DNA of 64,000 nucleotides, taken from NCBI GenBank assembly GCA_021292105.1, contig CM037861.1, positions 57,085,245-57,149,244 on the forward strand. The letters are read 5' to 3'. A program made the translations under genes and the position numbers. The DNA comes from Anadara kagoshimensis (Eukaryota > Mollusca > Bivalvia > Arcoida > Arcidae). A model generated the notes under the pieces. It did not search any database, had not been told where the DNA came from, and saw only the letters and a program-made list of their open reading frames with translations. Positions 34,622 through 47,800 of this stretch are shown piece by piece. Positions within the stretch are counted from its first letter, which is position 1, and every line of letters starts with the position of its first letter.

Positions 34622-37600
34622 CTACAATATTCAATTAATTTTAATTCAGTTAATTTGACACTACTAGCTTAAAAATTACAAGACATATTGTAGTTCTTGT
34701 ACACTCAGTTACTGGGGAAACATACTTTTGTTGACTGGAAGTAACTTCATTTTACTCATGTCCATCATCCTTTTTAGATTAACCAATTAATGTGTGGTTT
34801 TCTTTACTAGATCTTAAGTTTACAACTTTATTTCTTAATTATCCCTATTTTGCAGACAAAAATCATTCTGACTTTGGTCTCTGTTTCGATAACACTTTGG
34901 ATACTTTAATCACCCACACTTTCTGATTGTAAACAGTATGGCTTCAATAGTCAATATTTACAATATGAATGTATCTTTCTTTGATGAAACATACAGAAGC
35001 AATTGTATTGCAATTCCCGTTGAAAAACAATTTGGGTCATGACCCTTGATGTGCATAAATGTTCAAGCAAGATGACCTCTTCGAATCTGGCACGCACCAC
35101 ACTATCTTGCATTACCTCTTGAAATACCATGATCACAATGTCATTTCTTAAGGAGTGTTGTTAGCTTGACAGTAATTAAACTCTGACTATTGGTATGAAA
35201 GATTGTTTAGGTGAGAGCAATAATTAGCAGAAACTATGAAGTCAGTTTGAGATAAAAATCATATTTATTTATGACAATAACTTATCATGCTCCTAACAGC
35301 AGTTTAAAGTAAATTTTATCAAAACACGTTTTGTTTGTTTGTCAGGACTGAATGAATTTAGTTCCAGTTCATAAACTGTATTTTCATTGAATTTTCATTT
35401 AAAATTGTTTCACTTATTCAAAAATTCAAGATAACAAGACTTTTCGATTAAATATAAAGAATACCTCATTCAAGTCTTTTTTAAAAAAATGACTGATCCA
35501 GAAATAAGAGATATCCATGTTTGACATTACCAGATTCAACTGTATTATTGTTTTATAATTTTACTCATATTTTGTTTTGGCATCTACATTAATAAAAATT
35601 TCAAATTCAAAATCAGAAACAAAGATAAATATATACCATGAATTGTAACACATTAATGTTATTTTTGTTTTTAAATTGTGAGCGAGCCAATAATGACCTG
35701 TCAGTAGCAGAAGTTCTATCAGACAGTTAAACAATAGGCCTTACTGTTCACCTGAGAATCAAAGCAATTTTTGTATTTTGTAATAAAATGTCAATAAACA
35801 TGTATATACTACAGATCATTTTCATTATAAAAAAGACATTCTAGTACATGCATTTTCTTAGTTCACGATGGAAAATTGTAAAGTTACATTTTTATTTACA
35901 TTTCAGGGGTAAAAACGTCTGCATGGATAATCATATAGTCCCATAACTTGCTACTAATCTACATCTTGTTTAAATGACTATTTCTTAAAATGAAATAAGT
36001 ATTACATATCTTAAATTAAACAAAAATACAAAGGTAAAAAAATTTGTCATAATGTTGATCTTTCACCTAATGCTGAAGGAATGCCAAAACCGAAAACCAA
36101 ATTATCTGTTCATATAGCCAATTTTAAAGAAATGAGACCATTTTATGAATTTTTCAAAATATGTAACTCATTTTTTCAAAGTACTTTCACAAAATAAAAA
36201 GTATGATATTACGACCCCAGAAAAGTGAAATATCACAACAGAATTTTTCTCCAATCATTGGTTTGGGAGAAGATTTTTTTATGTTTCATATCCAAAGGAG
36301 ATAAAGGCACTTTGTTCACCCATGTTACAGGGCAAAAAAGACACATTATTCAGACCTGTTTGTGTACTTCTTCCTTATGTTGTTTTAATTCCTCCAGAAT
36401 CTGTTTCTGTTCTTCTAACAATTTTTTGGATTCTTTTTGTTGGTTCTCAAGTTGTTTAAGAAGGTCCTTCTGTTTCTTGTCGACTTCTTCCTGTACCTTT
36501 TCTGCTTTTTCTACCTCTTTCTTTATTTCTTTTACTTTGTCATCAACAACTTTTTCAATGAGTTTGTCTTCCAATTTCTTAACAGTAGTCTGACTGCCAT
36601 CAAGTTTGTTACCAGATTTCTTCAGGCTATCTTTGTTGGTTTTCTGAAATATGAACATTACAATCACATCCAGGGTTAGGACAATAGTTAGGTGCTCATA
36701 TTATACAAGGGACTACAAGGTGTTTATGTATTTTACAAAAACTATTTTTCAGACAAAACTTTCACAATTTTCTTCAATAAACTAATTAGCTGGATCATTG
36801 ATTGATTGATTGAATGATTGATTCTTCATTGAATGGGGATTTACGTCTCAGTCAAGAATATTTCACTTATACTAAGATGTCACCAGCTAATGATGTAGCG
36901 GAAATTTTGACCTTTACAGTGGACCAATTTCATAATTGGTAGGTTTTAATACTAATCTCCTACATTGTGGGTTAGTTTGCTAAAAATAACCATTATTACA
37001 GCTCAGCAACATTGCGACAAACACTCATTATATGACGCCACTTTTGAATTTCTAAAGTGCTTATGAGTAATAAAATTGTGTCTTGGTGACTAGATGATTT
37101 AATGGTCACCCTTACATAAAGACCACCTAATAATAAAGAACCGGTTTACAGGTTCCCCAGGGTGATCTTTATGTAGAGGTTGACAAAACTTACACCTGCT
37201 TCCTCCACTGGTTCCTTTGGATTTGGTGGTTCTATTCTCGTATCATCTACAAAAAAAAAGACAAATGATCATGATAAGGAAGAAATAATACCAACTTATT
37301 TTTTTAACACTTTACCTTATTTCCTGAAATTAAAAACTTAGATAACATGAGAACTGTCTAAAAAATATACAATGTGGATGGAAATTGTTGTTCAATTTTT
37401 ACAAGGAGTTAAGTAAGCACAGGCTTACTGACCAATATTAAACAGGTTTTCAGTTAACTTAAGAGTTAGGTTTAGGCAGGTTTTCCCTTTACTCTGAGTT
37501 GAGTTCACTTCAGACAGGTTTAAGATTACTCAGTTTTTAGTTTACTTGAGGAAAGTGTATTTAAAAATTTTCATGTTCCCATAAGCTTTATGTTAAGTAG

Positions 37601-40600
37601 GTCAAAGATACTATCCAATTATTTAACCTGAACACAAATTTTTCTTTGTATTAAAACAAAACATAAGTTATAAATTCGAAATATCCCAATTTGTAAAGCT
37701 AAAGTAAAAAGTAAAAAATCATTAGTATTTTCTTAAAAAATATAGCTTAGTCATACAAATATGACCATTTTTTTGAAACCTTAGCAATGAAAATTCACAA
37801 TATTTTAAATTTTGAGATAAATACTGTGTACATATTTTCGTTGTTTGAGTTCCAACATTTTTATCTACATTATAAGATTTTTAAAATGAGGTAATATGCT
37901 AATAAAAAAAAATCAATAATTAAAATCCATCTGCCAGAAAGCAAACCATTAATTGCATACATACTGGTAATACATATATGTGGTCGTTTTAAATCAATCC
38001 ACAATCATTAAAAGTCATTAGTTGTTTAATTACAATCAAAGTGAGTAGAGTGGAGTGGAGTAGAGGGGAGTGAGGGGAGGGGAGTGGAGGGGAGGGGAGG
38101 GGAGGGGAGGGGAGGGGAGTTTTGATATAATGCCCAAGTCAAAATTCTTTCACTTATATCAAAGTGGTCAGTTCTGGGATAGTGGAGGAAACTGAAGTAA
38201 CCCAAGAAAGCAGCTGACTTTCAATTACTGAACTGATGAATTTTCTCATATTGGATTTACCCAAAGTGGGATTCAAACCTAGGTGGGGTGAGAGGTGCTG
38301 TTATCTGTAAGACAGAACTTTAAACCACTTGGCAACCAAGGCTCATTATAATCAAAGTGAACACAGTCTAAAATATTATACATGTACATGTATTGTGATA
38401 GTTAGCATAATCCAGTTACTATTATATACTGAGGGAAATACAGTCAAACCTGTCTATAAAGGCCACCTAAGGGAACCGATAAAAGTGGCCTTTATGGACA
38501 GGTGATTATGATATACAAATCAATGAACATGAATAATTAGCAATTTGATTATTTTTTTACTGGCCTTTAGAAGCAGATGTACCTTATATAAACATTTAAG
38601 GCAGGTTAAACTGTACTATAACAGAGTTTTGCAGGGAACATAGTTTTGTTAATTGTTACAATGTCCATAATCCACTGGTAGTAAACTGAAGAACAAGAAG
38701 CTCTACCATTAATTGCTATTTCCCCACCTTTATTCTAGACCAATCAGATTATGAACAACTTAACATTTTTTATTTGTATGGTAAAGTTTATTCAACGAGT
38801 TTTTTGTTACAACAGTCTTTTTAGGGGATGACAGTCTGTAGAGCACTTTACTAGGTGATTGACAAATGAAAAATTTTATTATGTGATGACAAGTTAAAAA
38901 TTATGTGGGAAAATATCAGTCTGTGTAAGAGCTTCTTGCTCGACATAAAACTACCATTCCAATACAGCATTTGTAATATTTCACAAGCCACACAATTAAC
39001 ATGAAATGAGATGGAAACAAGAAAACCATCAAAGAAAAGAAAAACTTTTAAATTGTTTTTCAGGAGTATAAATCTAGTATCTTTAAGATGAATTAGGTAG
39101 GCATATATACTGCTTTATGTCAAATAAGCAGAAAAGAATTTGAGTAAGTAAAGGTAAAAATAGGCTGTATGACTGTGAGTAAGAAGGGGTTTTAGGTTAA
39201 AACATTCTGTGTAAGAGTTTTGTTTAATTCACAACACCTTCTAGGACTACTATTTCAGCACAATACATTTACATGCATTCCAATGTAAAATTGTGTGATC
39301 ATCCTTCCCACTGTCCCAATAATTCTTATAAACATAGACTTAAAATATCAAATTATGGTACATAATCTGACCCAATTTATATTCTTACCTCTGTGATGAT
39401 GCAGGTTAACTTTGACCCAATCCTGACATCTGACCCCATTTTGACCTTGACATGGGGTGAGTTTTAAGGAATGGAGAGCATTGGAGGTGAGTAATAGTGT
39501 TTTACACCGTAGTCAAGATTCTTACACTTGTATCAAGACAGTCAATACTGGGAGGGTGGAGGAAATCAGAGAGTCCGGATCACAACCTTTGGAAAGTGAA
39601 CAGACACACTTTCTTACTATCGGATCTGCCCCAAGACTGTTCACAACTAGATGGTAACAGGCAAACTTTCTCACACTTTCCGCATGAAAAGTATTCAAAC
39701 CTAGGGGTGGGAGGCAATGTGATCTGTAAGTGTGCAGAACACTTGGATACTGAGGCCCCCTAAAGGGATGGACTTGCGATTGTTAGTATGATATATAAAA
39801 GCACAGTGATACAAGAGGTTACTGTGAAGCAAAGTGCAGCAAGAACCAACTGTAAATAAGCTTACTCTTCTGTTGTTGGATGCTTGATTCATGCCCCTTT
39901 ATATCTACATGTATACATATATTACATTAATTTATTTAAACAAGAATTATTTGTCATTATATGTCTCAACATTTGTTACTTGACATGTTGATAAAGGGGG
40001 AGGGGGGTTATGGAATAGTAAAAAAAATAATAACAGAAATGATGACAATAGTAACAACACTATACCTGGGAAACAACTGAAATTTTAAGAATCTAATAAA
40101 ACATCCTTGAGATATGCTTAAGAAACAATAATAAAAACATGAATTTTCATATGTTTTAGTGAGAATGTAAAGCTTAAATGAGCTAATTAAGCAGCAAAGC
40201 AAAACAAATAAAATCTAAAAATTTAAAAATCATATTAATTAGGATCATAAAATTTATTTTGGTTGTTTCAGAAAATATAGCATAAAAATTTAAAGTCAGA
40301 AGAAAAGTGTACCTGTAGTTCATGCACACACTTAGTTAATCAGAAGAATTGTATGTAAACTGTTTATGTAGTCCATCAAAATTCAACCAGAGAACTTAAA
40401 GAGAAAACGAGAAAACTAATAATAATTGCTCATTGCTTCAGGGACTCAAAAATTTCTAAATTTTTAAGTCACGAAAAAAGTTTTGTTATGAAATTGTAAA
40501 AAAGGTGTCTCAAAATAAAGGTGATAAAAAGTATTATTGTGTAATACTCAAGATTTTTTCATCAGATCTCAATAAAAATTAAGTGTGAAACAGTAGTCCT

Positions 40601-43600
40601 CCAGTAAAATGATGCATCATTTAAATATTTCTTATACAGAAAGTGTTGCCATATAAATTGGAATGCTGTGTTGCAAAAGATGATGATTACTATAATGACC
40701 ATGATGATGGTACTGCTGAAACTGTACACTGCTATGTCAGTCCAGGAAAGATTAAATTTTTGGTCAAATTTTTTAGTTTTCTGAAACAACCTTATGATAG
40801 TTAAAATGTGCAATCTACACAAACACAAAATAATTTACATGTACATATAAATAAAATCCCACATTGCTCTGATCACCTGATAGACTTGGTGTTATGATAT
40901 AGTCAAACAAATATCTGAACCAATCAAATAATCCTGTTAAAGAAATAAAGAAAATGTCTGATTTTAAATGCTAAGAGGCCATAACATGAGCAAACAATCT
41001 AGGCACAATCATATAAACAATCTAGACATATTGGTATATCATTGGTTTCACAATCATTTCTTAACTAAGATTTTCATAAACTTAAATCTGACAAATTTGA
41101 AACCTTAATAATTTTGTTAATTGTTAAAAATTTATGAATTTAAGGTGTCATTTTTAAAAATTTAATCAAGCTTATGACTTCTGTATATAATTTTGACAAA
41201 AATTATTATTACCAGTTCCAAAAGAGATTGCCAAAATTTGTTGAATTTAAGCTCAGAAAAATCTTAGTTAAAAAATGGTTTCGAAGCTGAGGCAAGTATT
41301 CTTTTCATAATTGATGTATAGCTGGCCATGCCTATTATGTTCTGACACTGGCAGCCATCGGTACCAAAGCAGCATCACAGCAACGAATTGCGTACTAGTG
41401 TCAGTGACGTCATTTAATTAACGGCACAATTCAGGCCAAGTTTTCATTCTTTTTGCGTGTAAATCAAGCATGCCAGGCCATTTTCAGCATGGCCGGCGAT
41501 GCATCATTTCCTCTCTTGGGAGGGACCTTTCGCAATAAGAGACCAATTTTTATATTTACAACTTTGTGGTTTATAAAAATAATAAACTTCTAAAAGGAAC
41601 ATTCTGTAATAAGGTCAGGTTTTGATTGAAAAAAGGGTGGCTAAATAAATTGAAAAAAAATACATCTTCAGAAGCATGCAAAACTTCATCCATATTAATA
41701 TGTAACTATTCATAACAAAATAGTCATGCTTTTCTTCATTAATTGACAAAATCCCAGATCAACATTATTGAAGACAAATATTTTGTGCAACACATTAAGT
41801 GCAAACCCATCCCTATAACATTATATAAGCTTCTAGAAACTGCAAGGAATTTAAAATAAAAAACAAGAGGGAAATGAATTTGTTAGAAGGTTACAGAAAT
41901 CAACAACCAGTCAGTATTCTTTAGAAGTATGTGATAGTACAGGATTGTCTGAGGTGATCATAAGATTTAAATGTTGAAGCTTATAAAGTCTATGTGGAAT
42001 ACACCAGATAAATCAAACACATGTCTCATTTAATCTCTGGTCAGACAGTAACAGCTTCACTTTTTGTCATCTAGAAATCCGACAACAGCTTGAGAAAAAT
42101 GACATAACTTGCATAAAATCAACATGCATTATCAATAAACAGATAGACAGATGGATGTAGAGATTGACCAATTGTCAATAAATAACAAATGAATGGAGAG
42201 ATGGACTGATTGATGAAGAAATAAAATTATTGATCACTCACCTTTAACAGGCTCACCTCCACCTGCCACTTTGTCTGGAGGTTCTCTCTTCTTCTTATCA
42301 TCATCATCTTTATTCAGTTTGAGGTCAGCCACCTGTGGTTGTTCTATTACTGGTTTTTTAATGTCATCAAGCTTAGGTTTATCCATGATGTCTGCTGCAG
42401 GCTGTATATGGCCGACATCTTGAGAATTTAGAGTTGTGTATGTACAAAGTAACATGATGGTGAAGCCAAAGATAAACACAAGCTACAAAAGATTGAACAA
42501 ATATTTATACCTTCAACTTCAATAGATTATTGATCCAATTCATACCATTTCATTAGAACAAGGTTTAATTTTTCCAAGACAAAAATTTGTCAGTTCATTT
42601 GCTGATGGTCTGTGGTTTTCTCTGGACACTCCATTTTTCTCCACCATTCCAGAACTATTTGTCTCTATATAAGTGAAAGAAACTTGACTGGGGCATTAAG
42701 CACTATAACTACTGTACAATGGAGATTGTTTATGTCTAGTTTCATAACATTATTGTAAAGCAGCCAGGTGTAATAGTCCAGAATTTCAAACAGTGTAATG
42801 TCTCTGCTCCACAACAACCTCCTGTGACTTTGGCCTGACATATAAGTTATGCATGAAGTCAAACTATGCTGACAGACAGCATTTACTATATACATACTAC
42901 TCAACCTCTGCTTAATAATACATACCTGAGCAAGACTTTTACCATCAGAAGATGTTGTCATCACTCGTAGAAAAAACATGGCAGGAAATATGTAACAAAT
43001 TAAAGTACCCATAGTGGCTCCATTCATGGCTAACACAAACTCAACTGAAAACATAAAATATATATCAAATTAAAGTATTCATAGTGGCAAACCATCTGAT
43101 CTGATTCTGAATGGAAAAAAAATTAATTCTTTAAAAAGACAAACCTGTTTATTGAGCTACAGTACATAAACATTTATTTTAGAAATAAAGGTTTTTTGCT
43201 TTTGTTTTTTTTAAGTTTAAAATAAAGCAATGAAACTGAAACCTGTCTGCATGGAAAACATTTAATACTGAATATGCTGTTTAGTTAAACAGTTATTTGG
43301 TTAACAGTAGAATCTGTCTGTAAATGTAGGTCAATTTATCAAACAATGTAAATATTATTATCCTTATTATATAAATTGGTTCAGTTTTTTGGTTTGGTTA
43401 GGATTCAGTAAGTACAGCTTGTACTGTAATTAGGATGTGGTGTGAGGATCTTTTGTTTTATTTTGAATTTTAATACACTTACTAGTGGTGCACAGTATTA
43501 TCAGTATACCGGTATATCACAATACAATTTCATAATACATATGTATAGCGATATGACAGATCCGATCCGGTAATACCGGTATTTTTTAAAAGTAAAGTAA

Positions 43601-44817
43601 CCTATCTTTTTATAGCTTAAATGAACGCACAAACTGCCCTAGGGGCATCCGATTTGTTTATAAACTCAACTGACTGGAATTTATATAAATATTACGTCAT
43701 ACTATAGGTAAAGCTATCAACCAGATACAAAACAGCCAAATACATAACTCATTCCATAACAACGTGTTATTAACAACATGGCCTACAGGGGCGAATTCAA
43801 CATTGTAGTTTAAAGGTCCTTGGCTCTTTGCGATCCTCAGATGCTGTATCGCGATACATATCATAATATATCATGATACAAAAATTTTGATAATACCCGT
43901 CCCTAACACTTACCATTAGGAACAAGTATTCCAGTTATCATAGCGCCTATAACTATTGCCACTGTTATTGCCTTGAAATGTAACTCTGGAATGACTGGTC
44001 TCTGTGGCTCTATATTTTCATCTTGTTTCTGTTTCTGAAATTGGAGGTGACATACAGTATCAATTTTTAGTTATTCAACCAACCCTAGATTTTCTTAAAA
44101 CAGTAAATGCAATTTGAAAATGGACAAAAATCATTTTTCTTAGCTAAAATTAAGCCATTTGCTAAAAGCTATGAGAAGAACACTAGCTTGCCTGCAAATC
44201 TAGACCAACTAAACAACTTTTGAAAAACCCTAAAAGCATTAGACACTAAACACTGCCATTCACGTCAGCAATATGACATCAGGTCGTCTGTACTTTATAT
44301 GGTGTTGCTTAAAGCTTTGCAATCTTATAATCTATATATAATAAATACATACAGTCAAAATCTGATTGGTAATTGATGTACTGTAAATGTATTTATTTTC
44401 GCAAAGTACTAATTTTTGCTTATTTCCCGGTCATTTGTTTTGCATGAAAATTAATACCAAGCGAAAATTATATCATAATTATAATGTTAAAGTGCGTATT
44501 GCAAAAACGCAAATATTTAACTACACAGATATGTCTAAACTTCATATACCACGAAATTATATATGTTTACAGTATTATTATCATTATTACTGTAATCTGG
44601 TTTTTATTGTCACATACTTATTTTAATGTTTCACTTTACAAAGGCATAAACAGTTTTGTTTTAGCACAGCAAATCTTTTGTACATACAGAGTCACTTATA
44701 CATATAACTTCGGTGTAGTTTTTGCAAAAAAGTCAGATTACAAAAGGCACTAAAATAGACTGCAAAAGGCGCTAAAACAAAACTGCAACTAAAAATTCTC
44801 AGTTAACATTATTATTA

Positions 44818-44852
<35 letters not shown>

Positions 44853-47800
44853 TGTGGAAACAACATAGTATATAAGCTATTTCTACATGGATAGATGATA
44901 AGTGGGAATGATATGGCTATTGATATGACAAATCCGAGCTTCAGAACATCAGATACAACACTGGCATCAAAATGTGTGATGATATCACCTGACACGTCTA
45001 TATCACAGAACGCTACGTAACCAAAAAATCCAACCTGAAACACAAAATACAATTACATGTATTATCAATATGTGTGATAATATCACCTGACACATCTATA
45101 TCACAGAACGCTACGTAACCAAAAAATCCTACCTGAAACACAAAATACAATTACATGTATTATCAATATGTGTGATAATATCACCTGACACATCTATATC
45201 ACAGAATGCTACATAACCAAAAAATCCTACCTGTAACACAAAATACAATTACATGTATTATCAATATGTGTGATGATATCACCTGACACATCTATATCAC
45301 AGAACGCTACATAACCAAAAAATCCTACATGAAACACAAAATACAATTACATGTATTATCAATATGTGTGATAATATCACCTGACACATCTATATCACAG
45401 AATGCTACATAACCAAAAAATCCTACCTGTAACACAAAATACAATTACATGTATTATCAATATGTGTGATGATATCACCTGACACATCTATATCACAGAA
45501 TGCTACGTAACCAAAAAATCCTACCTGTAACACAAAATACAATTACATGTATTATCAATATGTGTGATAATATCACCTGACACATCTATATCACAGAATG
45601 CTACATAACCAAAAAATCCAACCTGAAACACAAAATACAATTACATGTACAGCTGACTCTCGTTATCTCGAACTCGACGGGGAAATGCAAAAAGTTCGAC
45701 TTATCCAGAGTTCGAGATAACCAATGTTAAAAACGACAACAAAAGGGAAGTAACTCGTACACGCCTACCGGAAGTCGCTTCCGGTTTTATTTTGTCAAAC
45801 TGTATATTGCCGTTTTCTCCTATATCGTATGTATTTAAACATGATTTATAAAAACTGCATTATTTATTATTGGTATTTATTATTGAGAATGTAGTATATA
45901 AAAATTCGGGAGATTATCTGTTACTTGTTATTAGCCGACAAATAGTGGAGTCCGCTTTGGTCTCCATACCAGTTTCGCTTTGTGTACTTTAATTACCCCA
46001 AGCTTCCGGTTTTATTGAGTAATGTTCACATCACACGATTTCGGAAGCCATGTTCAGCTTGGCAGTAATTATAACACCTGCTAATCTCCTTGATGGTTTA
46101 ATTGCTTATGCAAGGGATAATAATTAAGGGCTTAAGGAAATTGGGAGGTCAGTGCAATGTTGTAATTTTAAAATCAACACGAGGCCGACAGTCAAATATT
46201 TTATTTGTGTCGGAATGTTAATGTGTTTTTTCTACCAAAAAATCTATAGGCGCTGACAAATTTGATTTCTCAAAATTTTTTGTTCGAGTTAACAAATTAA
46301 TTTTCCTAATTTTTTGTTCGAGTTAACAAATTTAATTTTCCTAAATTTTTGTTCGAGTTAATGAGTGTAATTTTCCTAGGATTTTCATTCACGGGGACGA
46401 AAATATTGTTCGACATATCCGATAATTCGAGATATCCGAGTTCGAGATAACCGGAGTGATTTTGGTTTAATAAAGAACAACTCTGTTCGGACTTTTTAAA
46501 AAAGTTCGAGATATCCGGTAGTTCGAGATATCCGAGTTCGAGATAACGAGATTCAACTGTATTATCAAAATGTGTGATAATATCACCGACACATCTATAT
46601 CACAGAATGCTACATAACCAAAAAATCCTACCTGAAACACAAAATACAATTACATGTATTATCAATATGTGTGATAATATCACCTGACACATCTATATCA
46701 CAGAACGCTACGTAACCAAAAAATCCTACCTGAAACAAAAAATACTGTAACTATGGCATGAATGATATTCAGTGTGGATCAGTAACGCAATGCATTATGA
46801 CCTTTTAAAGTACCACTATATGTATTAACTATTTTTGTTGGACAAGACATCAGAATTTGTTCCAAAAATCAATTAATGTTACCCAGTAAATATTCAATGT
46901 TTACATTTTCTAAAATTAGTAAAATGATAATTCTACAAAAATGTTTGCAAGTATCACATGATCCAATGGTGTCAGAACCAATTTTTTCTACTTTACTTTT
47001 GATAAAACCACAATTCCAGCTTTCCGTCTATATTTCCACAGTGAAGCCTTTATAAAATTGGTTATGTGACACATTGTTTCATGTCAGTTTACAATTGTGT
47101 CAAATTTGTTCAAAATCCGTCCACAGACATAGAAGATTGGAGTGGACATGATACTGCAATGGACAAACAGATGGACAGAGAGACTATACTTCATTTGCAA
47201 GGGATATTATAATATTATTATTTGAAGATTTAAATCTGAAAAATAAGGGACTGTCTAATTATCTCTGGAGTAAATTCTATAAAAAATACTATATATTTTT
47301 AACAGATCAATAAAAATAACACATAAGTATCTTTCACCATAAGTTTCTTACCAGTAAATAAGCTACAGTACACATATTAACAGCACTACCCACTATGGAA
47401 TTCATGGCTTTAAGAGACGGCTCTGCCAATGCATCATAGAGTATAAATAGTTGTCTACAATAAAAAAAGAAATCCATGGATTACAAATCTGTCTAATATA
47501 CAAAGTATTACCAAAAAACTTTATGCAATATTCACAATATCCCAACAAAAATCTGACCATAGACTAAGCATTTGAACACATTTAAACTTACATTTGAGCT
47601 AGATGTTTATATAACCTCCTCAACATTCTGTGATGCATTACCTACAATGGTGTGCCTACCCAAAAGTCACATGTTAATATCATTTCCACTTTATAACAGA
47701 ATACATGGTTATACATGTAAATAGATTAGCTATTTATTTCCAATATGATGACAGTCTTCAAGAGCACACAAAAGAGACATTAGTTAACCATTAAGCTCAA

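Larger units (their letters stand above)
37247..42241 (-). other. SLC38A10 intron 11 (5 kb, repeat-rich)
   Basis: Contains two S1 SINEs (38035-38347, 39477-39765), an M1 copy (38439-38615) and an M3 copy (41050-41297). Open frames such as 40562-40828 and 39457-39657 are not supported. Confidence 0.7.

Noticed and set aside
33706..34638. Plus-strand open frames rich in V, L and Q (33706-34029, 33737-33982, 34324-34638)
   Set aside because: They are antisense shadows of the Gln-rich SLC38A10 tail, kept open by the codon pattern of the repeat.
42620..43054. A 129-codon minus frame as a separate gene
   Set aside because: Its first part is SLC38A10 exon 10; the rest is read-through into intron 10.
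45035..46745. Regular 98-bp repeats could suggest a CRISPR-like or satellite array
   Set aside because: The units lack unique spacers and are partial copies of SLC38A10 exon 8 with its acceptor, in a eukaryotic intron.
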